64,000 nt of DNA, from assembly GCA_050248275.1 (NCBI GenBank), contig JBFWSR010000014.1, forward strand, positions 36,321-100,320. Direction: 5' to 3'. The stretch is from CAILZL01 sp050248275. GTDB lineage: Bacteria > Pseudomonadota > Gammaproteobacteria > Steroidobacterales > Steroidobacteraceae. The notes below the pieces were generated by a model that saw nothing but the letters and a program-made list of their open reading frames with translations, had not been told where the DNA came from and made no database searches. Made by a program: the position numbers and the translations under genes. Shown here one piece after another: positions 11,853 to 19,942 of the stretch (positions are counted from its first letter, which is position 1; each line of letters opens with the position of its first letter).

Positions 11853-11891
11853 CGCCGCAGACATCACAACAGCCATTCATCCGGAACCATC

Positions 11892-12575
11892 ATGAGCACA
11901 CTGGTTCGTATTCGCGACCTGATCAAGAACTTCCAGCGCGGCAGCGAACTGGTGCAAGTGCTGCAGCGCCTGGATCTGGAGATTCCCCAGGGCGATTTCC
12001 TGGCATTGATGGGCCCATCCGGCTCAGGCAAATCGACACTGCTGAATCTGATCGGCGGTCTGGATCGACCCACCTCCGGCAGCATCGAAGTGGCCGGGCA
12101 CGACATCAGCAGGCTCAGTGATGCCGCGTTGGGCCGCTGGCGCGCCGACAATGTGGGTTTCGTGTTCCAGATGTACAACCTGTTGCCGGTGCTCACCGCG
12201 CAACGCAATGTGGAGCTGCCCCTGCTGCTCACCAGACTCTCGGCCGGCGAACGCAAGCAGCGCGCCGCCGCCGCACTGCAACTGGTGGGACTGAGCGATC
12301 GCGCCCATCACAAGCCACGCGAACTGTCCGGCGGTCAGGAACAACGCGTGGGCATTGCCCGTGCGATTGTGTCCGATCCGACTTTGCTGTTATGCGACGA
12401 ACCCACCGGCGACCTGGATCGCAAGGCTGGCGATGAAGTGCTGGATCTGTTGCAGGCGCTCAACGAGCAGCAGGGCAAGACCATCATCATGGTCACGCAC
12501 GATCCACGTGCAGCGGAACGCGCCAGGCGCATCCTGCATCTGGAGAAAGGCCAGCTGGTTCGCGAGGCGGCTTGA
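11892..12575 (+). CDS. ABC exporter ATP-binding protein, LolD/MacB-like
   Basis: 227 residues, a single nucleotide-binding domain. Walker A is GPSGSGKST near residue 43, the Q-loop region is VGFVFQMYNLLPVL, the ABC signature is LSGGQEQRVGIARAI near 145, Walker B is LLLCDEPTGDLD, and the switch His lies in IIMVTHDP. It belongs to the MacB/LolD subfamily that powers mechanotransmission rather than transport through the membrane domains. It should pair with the two FtsX-type permeases that follow at once. A second LolD-like protein at 25.9 kb belongs to the true Lol system, so this copy is for the separate exporter. Confidence 0.93.
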   Translation: MSTLVRIRDLIKNFQRGSELVQVLQRLDLEIPQGDFLALMGPSGSGKSTLLNLIGGLDRPTSGSIEVAGHDISRLSDAALGRWRADNVGFVFQMYNLLPVLTAQRNVELPLLLTRLSAGERKQRAAAALQLVGLSDRAHHKPRELSGGQEQRVGIARAIVSDPTLLLCDEPTGDLDRKAGDEVLDLLQALNEQQGKTIIMVTHDPRAAERARRILHLEKGQLVREAA

Positions 12576-12577
12576 TC

Positions 12578-13723
12578 ATGTGGTCGTTACTCTGGGCCAA
12601 CCTCGGCCGTAAACGCTCACGTCTGACACTGACGCTGGCATCGATCACCGTCGCCTTCATCCTGTTCAGTCTGGTCAAGGCATTGCAGTACGCACTGGTA
12701 GGCGGCGTGGATCTGGCCGGGCAGGACCGGCTGATGACCATGCACAAGGTGTCGTTCACGCAGCCGTTGCCGCGCAGCTATCTGGAACGGGTGCGCGCCG
12801 TGGATGGCGTGCGTTCCGCGGTTTCGATGAACTGGTTCGGCGGCTACTACAAGGACGAACGAACGCAGGTGTTCAGCTATCCGATACTGGGTGAGGAATC
12901 GTTGCAGGATGTTTATCCGGAAATCGTCGTGCCACCGCAGCAGTTCAAGGACTGGATGAACGAACGTACCGGTGCATTGGTCGGTCGCGCAATGGCCGAT
13001 ACCATGGGATGGAAATTCGGCGACGTAGTACCCATTCGTTCGGCCATCTATTTCAAGAAGGACGGCACCAACACCTGGGACATGAAAGTGGTCGGCATCT
13101 TCGACAATCCCAACGGCGATACCAATGGCCTGTACTTTCACTATGATTATTTCAATGAAGGCATCGTCTACCAGGACAACATCGGCTGGATCGGGTTACG
13201 CCTGAAAGACAAGAACCAGGCGGCACGGATCGCCGCGAAGATCGACGCCATGTTCGCCAACTCCTCGGCGGAAACCAAGACCAGCACCGAAAAAGCATTC
13301 ATCCAGAGTTTCGCCAATCAGATGGGCAATATCAGCGCCATCGTCACCGTGATCGTCGTTGCCGTGTTCTTCACCATGCTGCTGGTCACGGCCAACAGCA
13401 TGGCGCAATCGGTGCGCGAACGCACCAGTGAAATCGGCGTCATGAAAACCCTGGGCTTCAGCAGTACGCAGGTCACTATGCTGGTGCTGGCCGAATCGCT
13501 TTTGATCACCTTCATCGGCGGCCTGCTGGGCATGCTGCTCGGCACGCTGGCGACCAAGGGCATTGCCGAAGCGGTGAAACAGTTTCTGCCGCTGATGTCG
13601 GTACCGCCATCGGCTTATGTGCTGGGGCTGGCCTGCATGGCGCTGCTGGGTGTGCTGTCCGGCGCACTGCCCTGCTGGCAGGCATGGCATCTGAAAATCA
13701 CCGATGCATTGCGCAAGGCTTGA
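12578..13723 (+). CDS. ABC exporter permease, FtsX/MacB type (first of two)
   Basis: 381 residues from the ATG at 12578, 2 bp after the ATPase stop; a TTG at 12572 would overlap it. Layout is typical of MacB-fold permeases: one N-terminal helix (LTLTLASITVAFILFSLVKA), a periplasmic domain of about 220 residues, then three helices (IVTVIVVAVFFTMLLVTANS, LLITFIGGLLGMLLGTL, VLGLACMALLGVLSGALPCW). The coupling segment SVRERTSEIGVMKTLGFS is the family signature. It forms a heterodimer with the next gene product, most likely to drive an adaptor-linked efflux or lipid/lipoprotein export function. Confidence 0.9.
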   Translation: MWSLLWANLGRKRSRLTLTLASITVAFILFSLVKALQYALVGGVDLAGQDRLMTMHKVSFTQPLPRSYLERVRAVDGVRSAVSMNWFGGYYKDERTQVFSYPILGEESLQDVYPEIVVPPQQFKDWMNERTGALVGRAMADTMGWKFGDVVPIRSAIYFKKDGTNTWDMKVVGIFDNPNGDTNGLYFHYDYFNEGIVYQDNIGWIGLRLKDKNQAARIAAKIDAMFANSSAETKTSTEKAFIQSFANQMGNISAIVTVIVVAVFFTMLLVTANSMAQSVRERTSEIGVMKTLGFSSTQVTMLVLAESLLITFIGGLLGMLLGTLATKGIAEAVKQFLPLMSVPPSAYVLGLACMALLGVLSGALPCWQAWHLKITDALRKA

Positions 13724-13732
13724 GAACGCAAC

Positions 13733-14923
13733 ATGAGCAACTGGCTGTCACAAATACTCACCATCACGCTCACCAATCTGCGCAGCATCGGTGAACGCAA
13801 GGCCGCATCCATCGTCGCCATCGTCGGTCTGGCCGGCGTGGTGGCGATTCTGGTCGGTGTGTTATCCATGCGTGAAGGCTTTCGCGCCACGCTCGATCAG
13901 GCCGGCGCAAAAGATATCGCCATCGTGCTGCGCAGCGGTTCGAGCACCGAACTGTCCAGCGGCCTGGCGCTGGATCAGACCCGCATCATTGCCGGCGCCA
14001 GCAGCGTGGTGCAGCAGAACGGCATCGCAGTGGCATCGCCGGAGTTGTATGTCATTGTCGATGTGCCAATGCGCAGCACCGGCACCGAAGCCAACGTACC
14101 GCTGCGTGGTGTCGGTCCACAGGCCACCAGCGTACGCAAAAAATTCAAGCTGGTGCAGGGACGCATGTTCACGCCGGGCCGCTTTGAAGTGCTGGTCGGC
14201 CGCGGTGCGGCTTCGCAGTTCGCCGGCCTTGAAGTCGGGAAGACCATGCGCTGGGGCACCACCGACTGGAATGTGGTGGGTTTGTTCGAGGATGGCGGCA
14301 GCGTGTCGGAATCCGAGATCTGGACCGACGCCACCGTATTGCAAGGCGCCTATCGACGCGGCTCATCGTTCCAGTCAGTCCGTGTGCAGCTCGCCTCGCC
14401 CGCCGCCATCCGGCAATTCAAGGATGAGCTGAGCGTCGATCCGCGCTTGAATGTGCGCGTGCTCAGCGAATACGAGTACTACTCTGAACAATCCAAGAGC
14501 CTGTCCATCCTGATCAACGCCGTGGGTTATACCGTGGCCTTGCTGATGGGACTGGGCGCCATCTTCGGCGCGCTCAACACCATGTACTCGGCGGTATCCG
14601 CCCGCACTCGCGAAATCGCCACGTTGCGTGCCCTGGGCTTCGGCGCCTGGCCGGTGGTGAGTTCGGTGGTGACCGAATCCATGTTGCTGGGATTGCTCGG
14701 CGGCATCATCGGCTGCCTGATTGCCTATCTCGGCTTCAACGGCATTCGCGCCTCGACACTCAATTTCGCCAGCTTCAGCCAGATCACCTTCGCCTTTGCC
14801 GTGACGCCGGCGCTGCTCATCAAGGGATTGCTGTACGCACTGGCCCTGTCATTCGTCGGCGGCATCATGCCCGGCATCCGCGCGGCGAAGCTGCCGATTA
14901 CTGCGGGGTTGCGGGAGCTGTAA
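13733..14923 (+). CDS. ABC exporter permease, FtsX/MacB type (second of two)
   Basis: 396 residues. It has the same plan as its neighbour: an N-terminal helix (IVAIVGLAGVVAILVGVLSM), a periplasmic domain, and three C-terminal helices (VGYTVALLMGLGAIFGAL, MLLGLLGGIIGCLIAYLG, LLYALALSFVGGIMPG). The conserved segment SARTREIATLRALGFGAWPV precedes the second of these. It starts 9 bp after the first permease. A hairpin at 14948-14983 closes the unit. The divergence between the two permeases suggests an obligate heterodimer. Confidence 0.9.
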   Translation: MSNWLSQILTITLTNLRSIGERKAASIVAIVGLAGVVAILVGVLSMREGFRATLDQAGAKDIAIVLRSGSSTELSSGLALDQTRIIAGASSVVQQNGIAVASPELYVIVDVPMRSTGTEANVPLRGVGPQATSVRKKFKLVQGRMFTPGRFEVLVGRGAASQFAGLEVGKTMRWGTTDWNVVGLFEDGGSVSESEIWTDATVLQGAYRRGSSFQSVRVQLASPAAIRQFKDELSVDPRLNVRVLSEYEYYSEQSKSLSILINAVGYTVALLMGLGAIFGALNTMYSAVSARTREIATLRALGFGAWPVVSSVVTESMLLGLLGGIIGCLIAYLGFNGIRASTLNFASFSQITFAFAVTPALLIKGLLYALALSFVGGIMPGIRAAKLPITAGLREL

Positions 14924-14947
14924 GTTGCTTGGCAATTATCAAAGATA

Positions 14948-14983
14948 CGCGGGCGCATTCTTGAATTCTTGAATGTGCCCGCG
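14948..14983. terminator. Hairpin between convergent genes (exporter operon / outer-membrane protein)
   Basis: Arms 14948-14960 (CGCGGGCGCATTC) and 14971-14983 pair at 12 of 13 positions around a 10-nt loop. It lies 24 bp past the permease stop and 80 bp from the stop of the convergent omp gene. No U-tract is present on either strand, so its strength as an intrinsic terminator is uncertain. Confidence 0.55.
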
Positions 14984-15063
14984 CAGGTTCTAGAACACAT
15001 CAAACAGAACAGTATCATGGCTCCATAATTCACGAAGCAATGAACCATCCTGATCAACGAAGG

Positions 15064-15762
15064 CTAGAAGCTCCAGTTGACACCCAGAGCAAAGGTATCG
15101 GCATCATTCACAAATTTCACGAGGCTACCGGTATTCACTCCTGCAGGAGTATGAACCGTTGCTGTTTTGTCCGTAAATTTGTACTTGGAATACTTGAGTC
15201 CAATCAGCAAATTGGGGGTCAGCGCATGCTCCGCACCAATGCCGTATACAAATCCGGACATGTTTCCTGACTGGCTTGCCACGTCATCATCCGCAGGATT
15301 GAAGTTGTTATTCTGATCACGAAACTCGCCTTCAAACTTGCCGGTGGCGGGCCCCACCGATACGGCGACAGCGGTGTCATTGGAGACCAACCCCATCTTA
15401 AGACGCAACGAGCCCAGATTTTTGAGCTTTGATGTCAACTTCATATTGTCTTGTGGACCGGTGTAATAACCGTACTGGAATTCCTTCTTGATGCTGCCGA
15501 AGTTGTATTCGAGCTCACCACCCAGCAGCAGATTGCCGCTAATCCAGTTGAAGCCACCCTGTACACCCAACATCGCACCCAGCTTGCGTTGCGTATAGGC
15601 GGAACAGTTATACCAGCAATCGGAATCCTCGATGGTCATGGATGGTTGCGCACCCATCACCTGGCCGCCCACATAGGGGCCAGCCAGACCCGGCCAAGCC
15701 GCATGGGCAGTTGCACCAAATAAAACTCCTGTCACTGCCAGCGTCATTAACTTTCTGTCCAT
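15064..15762 (-). CDS. Outer-membrane beta-barrel protein (opacity/OmpW-size porin family)
   Basis: 232 residues. A signal peptide (MDRKLMTLAVTGVLFGATAHA, cleavage after AHA) leads to AWPGLAGPYVGGQVMGAQPS, a common start for small opacity-type barrels. Alternating amphipathic strands and the C-terminal ending FALGVNWSF, with a terminal Phe, fit a BAM substrate of about eight strands. Two Cys lie close together (DSDCWYNCSAY), probably a disulfide in an extracellular loop. Its function is unknown; related proteins act as adhesins or small pores. A perfect 18-bp palindrome lies about 80 bp upstream. Confidence 0.85.
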   Translation of the reverse strand: MDRKLMTLAVTGVLFGATAHAAWPGLAGPYVGGQVMGAQPSMTIEDSDCWYNCSAYTQRKLGAMLGVQGGFNWISGNLLLGGELEYNFGSIKKEFQYGYYTGPQDNMKLTSKLKNLGSLRLKMGLVSNDTAVAVSVGPATGKFEGEFRDQNNNFNPADDDVASQSGNMSGFVYGIGAEHALTPNLLIGLKYSKYKFTDKTATVHTPAGVNTGSLVKFVNDADTFALGVNWSF

Positions 15763-16204
15763 TAGAAACTCCTTAAATAGAAAAACAAGATCGCTTCCGA
15801 GAAAATTTTGAAGCCATCAGTCATGAATAACTGATAACGACGTTGAAGTTATAACTTCAAACGTTGAATGCAGCAACCCAATATCCATTCAATTTTCGTC
15901 GGTGATGTGCGACATGAAACACCGTTCATTCAACCCGACACTGAGAAAAACAATCAATGCAGGTTCTCCTTGATTGCCACATATGATCAACAACCACCCA
16001 AGATATTTTCTGGAAAATCGAGAGTCTCCAAGAGAAGGAAAAATAATTTTACCGATCGTCTGGAAACGCAGATCATGAAGTCATGATCAATGGCACATCA
16101 ACCGGACCATTGCTGTCTCGTCCATGAAGCACGCATGAGCCAAGCAACGCCAACCCGATCAGCGCCGCTTCAGACTTCAGCAATTAAAAAAACATTTGTA
16201 GCAT
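15763..16204. other. AT-rich intergenic region upstream of the outer-membrane protein gene
   Basis: About 440 bp without a convincing gene. It is clearly more AT-rich than the window average, especially 15770-16080. It holds the leader and presumed promoter of the barrel-protein gene and the palindrome at 15843-15860. Short open frames here lack ribosome binding sites and plausible composition. No integrase or attachment-site remnant was found beside the tRNA gene. Confidence 0.6.
15843..15860. promoter_or_regulatory. Perfect 18-bp palindrome, candidate operator
   Basis: TTGAAGTTATAACTTCAA is fully self-complementary with no spacer. A further half-site-like CGTTGAA follows at 15862-15868, echoing CGTTGAA at 15841-15847. 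It lies 81 bp upstream of the outer-membrane protein ATG, a usual place for a regulator binding site. The regulator is unknown. Confidence 0.5.
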
Positions 16205-16294
16205 TGGCGGAGAGGGCGAGATTCGAACTCGCGATCCCCGTAAGGGGACGCCGGTTTTCAAGACCGGTGCATTCAACCGCTCTGCCACCTCTCC
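16205..16294 (-). tRNA. tRNA-Ser (anticodon UGA)
   Basis: A 90-nt class II tRNA including an encoded CCA. The acceptor stem GGAGAGG pairs with CCTCTCC, followed by discriminator G and CCA. The anticodon arm is ACCGGTCTTGAAAACCGGC with anticodon TGA. The long variable arm (CGTCCCCTTACGGGGATCG) is typical of tRNA-Ser, and the T-loop GTTCGAATC is present. It reads UCN serine codons, mainly UCA. Confidence 0.97.
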
Positions 16295-16403
16295 GCACCC
16301 GAAACAAACCACCTTTGTTGCAAGCAGCTTGCATTGCACAAGCTGCGGACGCCGGTTCCGCTGAATACATCCCTCAAACAAGCCTTCCGAGCAGGCGTCA
16401 GCG

Positions 16404-16416
16404 GGCGCGCATTGTA
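16404..16416 (-). promoter_or_regulatory. Candidate tRNA-Ser promoter -10 and GC-rich discriminator
   Basis: Minus strand: TACAAT (16416-16411) followed by the GC-rich discriminator GCGCGCCC, typical of stringently controlled stable-RNA promoters. A TTGACA is nearby but only 8 nt upstream, which is the wrong spacing; the properly spaced -35 is poor. The transcript would carry a leader of about 110 nt before the tRNA. Confidence 0.4.
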
Positions 16417-16562
16417 CACGGAATTGTCAAACCGGACAGACGCAGGCCCGCGCCTGAATAAGGCTGATTCAGGAACTTTGCACCCCATTAATCGGTCAGC
16501 CACTGCATATTTGTTATAGTCGGGTCCGTATCAGGTTTGTCGTCCGATTTTGGAGGTTTGCC

Positions 16563-17237
16563 ATGTCCAGTCCCACCGTACGCATTGCTGACGTTACCCA
16601 TACGTCCGCGCTCGCGACCAACAAGGTATTGCGTAATACCTATCTGCTGCTCAGCGCCACGCTGGCCTTCAGCGCCTTGACTGCCGGTCTGGCGATGGCC
16701 TGGAACCTGCCGTCTCCCGGCATCCTGATTACATTGGTGGTTTATTTCGGCCTGCTGTTCACCACGCACAAACTGCAGAACAGCGCCTGGGGCATTCTGA
16801 GCGTATTCGCACTGACGGGTTTTCTGGGCTATACACTGGGACCTATCGTCAGCGCCTATCTGCGTTTCCTGCCTAATGGTCATCAAGTCGTCATGACGGC
16901 GCTGGGCACCACAGCCATCTCTTTTCTGGGTCTGTCGGCCTATGCCATCAAGAGCGGCCGGGATTTCAGTTTCATGGGCGGCTTCCTGAGCATCGGCATT
17001 CTGGCTGCCTTTGTGCTGGGGCTGGTCGCCGTGTTCTTTCACCTGCAGACACTGTCGCTGGTGGTCTCCGGCATGTTCGTGCTGGCCATGGGCGGTTTCA
17101 TCCTGTTTGAAACCAGCAGCATCCTGCGCGGCGAGCAGACCAATTACATCATCGCCACGGTGTCGTTGTACGTGAGCATCTACAACCTGTTCACCAGTCT
17201 TTTGCACCTGCTTGGCTACGCCAGCTCGGATGACTGA
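16563..17237 (+). CDS. BAX inhibitor-1 / YccA family membrane protein
   Basis: 224 residues with seven predicted membrane helices, from TYLLLSATLAFSALTAGLAM to the C-terminal LYVSIYNLFTSLLHLLG. The segment GFILFETSSILRGEQTNYI is the family signature near the sixth helix, including the conserved acidic residue. In E. coli, YccA interacts with the FtsH protease and modulates its action on SecY; BI-1 relatives act as pH-sensitive calcium leaks. The ATG at 16563 has TGGAGG 6 nt upstream. It stands alone between the tRNA and the convergent ppnP gene and ends at a strong terminator. Confidence 0.92.
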   Translation: MSSPTVRIADVTHTSALATNKVLRNTYLLLSATLAFSALTAGLAMAWNLPSPGILITLVVYFGLLFTTHKLQNSAWGILSVFALTGFLGYTLGPIVSAYLRFLPNGHQVVMTALGTTAISFLGLSAYAIKSGRDFSFMGGFLSIGILAAFVLGLVAVFFHLQTLSLVVSGMFVLAMGGFILFETSSILRGEQTNYIIATVSLYVSIYNLFTSLLHLLGYASSDD

Positions 17238-17263
17238 GAGGTTACGCTCTCCTGATGGACAAG

Positions 17264-17290
17264 AAAAAGGCCGGCAATGCCGGCCTTTTT
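17264..17290. terminator. Bidirectional intrinsic terminator
   Basis: AAAAAGGCCGGC-AAT-GCCGGCCTTTTT: a 7-bp GC stem (17269-17275 with 17279-17285) and a 3-nt loop, with A5 before and T5 after, so it works on both strands. It closes the BAX-inhibitor gene rightward and the comEC-to-ppnP operon leftward. Confidence 0.92.
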
Positions 17291-17311
17291 CATTTGCGAA
17301 GTGTTTATTGC

Positions 17312-17599
17312 CTAAGCGCCGAGAAATTCGCACAGATAGGCAGCCGGACCGCCGACGGCCTGCACGTCGAAGCCGCTGTTGGCGTCAATTTCAAAGGCCG
17401 TGCCGGCCGGATAATGCTGCCATTCACCGCCGGCGAGTTTCACGCGCAGCAGGCCACTGACCACCGTCATGCGTTCCGCCGCTGCGGTGCCGAAGTGATA
17501 TTCGCCGGTGGCAATCACGCCCACGGTGGCGCGCAGGCCATGGCGTTCAAAACCGATGCTTTGTACGCCGCCTTCAAAGTAACTGTTGTGTTTGAGCAT
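17312..17599 (-). CDS. ppnP: Pyrimidine/purine nucleoside phosphorylase (DUF1255 family)
   Basis: 95 residues from the ATG at 17599 (AGGA 10 nt upstream), matching the usual 94-aa length. It is a single-domain cupin with the family pattern MLKHNSYFEGGVQSIGFE, GVIATGEYHFGTAAAERMTV and FEIDANSGFDVQAVGGPAAY. E. coli PpnP cleaves many nucleosides with phosphate to base and ribose-1-phosphate. It is the last gene of the leftward envelope operon, 16 bp after an orphan gene, and is followed by a strong terminator. An earlier in-frame start would overlap the upstream stop and is less likely. Confidence 0.93.
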   Translation of the reverse strand: MLKHNSYFEGGVQSIGFERHGLRATVGVIATGEYHFGTAAAERMTVVSGLLRVKLAGGEWQHYPAGTAFEIDANSGFDVQAVGGPAAYLCEFLGA

Positions 17600-17615
17600 G
17601 AGGAGTCCTGGATTT

Positions 17616-17942
17616 TTATTTGCCGGTGTTTTGTGCGCCTTCGGCAACGGGCGCGGCGGGGTTGACGAAGCGTGGCGCTTCGCGGGTCTTGGTCAGCACG
17701 GCATCGGCCACCTGTGACAGCCAGCCACCGCCGTGCAGCATCAGCTTAAGGGCATCCAGACAGTTCTTGGCAGCGCCTTCCACCGCAAACTTGCAGTCGT
17801 CGCTGATGACGCAACGATCCATCTGGAACAATGCGCCGCCCTCGATCACCAGCGTGCAGTTGGTGAACTTGCATTCGACAAAGTTTCTGCCATCCAGCAC
17901 CACGCGCTGGCCGGTATGTTCCCGCTTGTTGATCAGTTTCAT
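17616..17942 (-). CDS. Conserved hypothetical protein with a short beta-helix-like rung pattern
   Basis: 108 residues. The N-terminal 55 residues contain pentapeptide-like rungs, GQRVVLDGRNFVECKFTNCT followed by GGALFQMDRCVISDDCKFAV, with regularly placed Phe and Cys pointing to one side. The middle (residues 56-85) looks helical, and the tail is Pro/Ala-rich and probably flexible. It lies between kdsB (15 bp upstream) and ppnP and is probably cotranscribed. No catalytic motif, signal or membrane segment is visible. I would not assign a function. Confidence 0.75.
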   Translation of the reverse strand: MKLINKREHTGQRVVLDGRNFVECKFTNCTLVIEGGALFQMDRCVISDDCKFAVEGAAKNCLDALKLMLHGGGWLSQVADAVLTKTREAPRFVNPAAPVAEGAQNTGK

Positions 17943-17957
17943 GTGTAATTGTTCTCT

Positions 17958-18728
17958 TCAGGTTGTAGCAATGATGTGACGAATACGTTCGATGTCCTGC
18001 GGCGTATCGATGCCCATGCCGGGATGCGCGGCAGCCGCCGCCACGACGATGCGCATGCCCGCCTGCATGGCGCGCAACTGTTCGAGGCTTTCCGCCAGCT
18101 CCAGACTTGCCGGCGGCAAACTTGTCAGCTGCAACAAGGCCGATACCCGATAGGCATAGATGCCGAGATGGCGCATGGCGCCGCTGAATTGTGTCTGGCT
18201 TGCAAGACCGGCAGGCGCGGCATCGCGATGCCACGGAATCGGCGCACGGCTGAAATATAAAGCGGTGGCATCATCGGCGCTGACCACTTTCACCACATTG
18301 GTGTTCAGGAATTCTTCCAGCGATTCGATCGGCGTGCACAGTGTGGCGATCTGCGCCTGCGGATTGTCCGCCAGCAGCTGCGCCACCTGATTGATCAGTT
18401 GCGGCGGCATCTGCGGTTCGTCGCCCTGCACATTCACCACAATGGTGTCGCCGGGCCACTGGCGCAGCATCGCCACTTCGGCAATGCGATCGGTGCCGGA
18501 ACGATGGTCGCTGCGGGTCAGCACCGCAATGGATTCAGCGCCACGCGGACTGATCACGGCCTGCACGATGCGTTGATCGTCAGTGGCGACGAGCACGTCA
18601 TCCGCGGCACTGGCGCAGGCGGCATCGACTACCCACTGCACCATGGGCTTGCCCCTGATCTTCAGCAGGGGCTTGCCGGGCAGGCGTGTCGAGCCATAAC
18701 GCGCCGGAATGACGACCTTGAAGCTCAT
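17958..18728 (-). CDS. kdsB: 3-deoxy-manno-octulosonate cytidylyltransferase (CMP-KDO synthetase)
   Basis: 256 residues, normal for KdsB. It activates KDO with CTP to CMP-KDO for the inner core of lipopolysaccharide. The nucleotide-binding start VIPARYGSTRLPGKPLLKI and the metal-binding VNVQGDEPQMPP near residue 100 are clear, as is HLGIYAYRVSALLQL near 188. It overlaps the ycaR stop by 4 bp (ATGA), so the two are translationally coupled. Confidence 0.98.
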   Translation of the reverse strand: MSFKVVIPARYGSTRLPGKPLLKIRGKPMVQWVVDAACASAADDVLVATDDQRIVQAVISPRGAESIAVLTRSDHRSGTDRIAEVAMLRQWPGDTIVVNVQGDEPQMPPQLINQVAQLLADNPQAQIATLCTPIESLEEFLNTNVVKVVSADDATALYFSRAPIPWHRDAAPAGLASQTQFSGAMRHLGIYAYRVSALLQLTSLPPASLELAESLEQLRAMQAGMRIVVAAAAAHPGMGIDTPQDIERIRHIIATT

Positions 18729-18913
18729 GACTGTAGCAATGGATCGTCAGGAGACAGTGGCGTGGCTTCTTCTTCCAGCATCACCGGAATACCATCGCGA
18801 ACCGGAAACGCCAGCCGGTCGGCACGGCAAATCAGCTGGTCAGTCCGCTTGTCGTACTTGAGCGGACTCTTGCAGAGGGGGCACGCCAGAATGTCGAGCA
18901 ATCGGGAATCCAT
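18725..18913 (-). CDS. ycaR: Trm112/YcaR family small zinc-binding-like protein
   Basis: 62 residues. LLDILACPLCKSPLKYDKRT near the start and FPVRDGIPVMLEEEA at the end are the YcaR/Trm112 signature. The first CxxC is present and one further Cys occurs (LICRADR), so a full four-Cys zinc site is lacking, as in many bacterial members. Its conserved place between lpxK and kdsB is common in gammaproteobacteria; its role there is not established. Gaps are 9 bp to lpxK and -4 bp to kdsB. Confidence 0.93.
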   Translation of the reverse strand: MDSRLLDILACPLCKSPLKYDKRTDQLICRADRLAFPVRDGIPVMLEEEATPLSPDDPLLQS

Positions 18914-18922
18914 GAATAACCT

Positions 18923-19930
18923 CTAATGAACCAGACTTCGCTGCAGGCATTGCAGCAGTTGCGCCTGATCTGCTTCATCGAACAAAACCTCGGCGCCCAC
19001 TGCCCAATGCCGTGCGCCAGCAAAGCGCTGGCATTTTACGGCATCCTTCTCGGTCATGAGCACCGGCAGGGCATCGCCGAATTCAATATCGTCCACCGTC
19101 AGTTGCGTATGATCCGGCAACACTCGCGCATCGAGCCGGATACCCACATCGCGCAGCGACTTCAGGAAGGCTTCGGGATTGCCGATGCCGGTGACCACAT
19201 GCACCTGCTGGCCGCGCATCGCAGCCAGTGGACGCAACTCGCCAGTACATAGCGAGCGCAACTGTGTCAGGCCCACGCGATAGGCCACATGCGGTATGGG
19301 CAGGGCTGGCGCGGCCTTGCTGATACGCTGATTGAGCAGCACCAGATCGGCTTCCGCCAGACGTTGCCGTGGCTCGCGCAACGGGCCGGCCGGCAGCAAT
19401 CGGCCATTGCCGAACAGGCGACTGGCATCGATCACCACCAGCTCCACCGTGCGCTGCAAGCGATAGTGCTGCAAGCCATCATCGGAGATCACCACGTCGG
19501 CGCCGGCCGCAATGGCCTGTTCGGCCGCCACCACGCGATCCGGCCCGGCAAACACCAGAGCACCGGTTTGCCGGGCAATCAGCACGGCTTCATCGCCCAC
19601 CTGTTGCGGATCGCTATCCGCCTGTACCGCCTGCGGCCAGGACCTGGCCTTGCCGCCATAGCCACGGGTGATCACGCCGACCTTGTGACCCTGCGCAGTG
19701 AGCGTATTGGCCAGCCAGATGACCAGCGGCGTCTTGCCCGTGCCGCCGACAGTGAGGTTGCCGATGACGATCACCGGCTTGCTGACCTGCACGCTACGCA
19801 GCAGACCCGCGCGAAACAGCCCACGGCGCAGCGCCACGATCAGGCGAAACAGCCATGACCATGGCAACAACCACCACGCCGCCCCCGATCGGCCATACCA
19901 GAGCTGTTGCAGTCGGGCATCGAGTGACAT
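18923..19930 (-). CDS. lpxK: Tetraacyldisaccharide 4'-kinase
   Basis: 335 residues. This membrane-associated kinase adds the 4'-phosphate to make lipid IVA. An N-terminal hydrophobic helix region (WWLLPWSWLFRLIVALR) is followed by the P-loop GNLTVGGTGKTPL near residue 60 and the family motif VVISDDGLQHYRLQR near 147. It lies 12 bp downstream of msbA, so lipid A phosphorylation and flipping are encoded together. Confidence 0.98.
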   Translation of the reverse strand: MSLDARLQQLWYGRSGAAWWLLPWSWLFRLIVALRRGLFRAGLLRSVQVSKPVIVIGNLTVGGTGKTPLVIWLANTLTAQGHKVGVITRGYGGKARSWPQAVQADSDPQQVGDEAVLIARQTGALVFAGPDRVVAAEQAIAAGADVVISDDGLQHYRLQRTVELVVIDASRLFGNGRLLPAGPLREPRQRLAEADLVLLNQRISKAAPALPIPHVAYRVGLTQLRSLCTGELRPLAAMRGQQVHVVTGIGNPEAFLKSLRDVGIRLDARVLPDHTQLTVDDIEFGDALPVLMTEKDAVKCQRFAGARHWAVGAEVLFDEADQAQLLQCLQRSLVH

Positions 19931-19942
19931 GCGACTTTGACG

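Noticed and set aside
14985..14996. Palindrome GTTCTAGAAC downstream of the exporter operon
   Set aside because: Ten bases, located between two convergent stop codons where no promoter is expected.
16205..16294. tRNA-Ser as an integration site of a genomic island
   Set aside because: No integrase, no direct repeat of the tRNA 3' end and ordinary genes on both sides.
16418..16434. TTGACA near the tRNA-Ser -10 as a -35 box
   Set aside because: Only 8 nt separate it from TACAAT; the needed spacing is about 17 nt.
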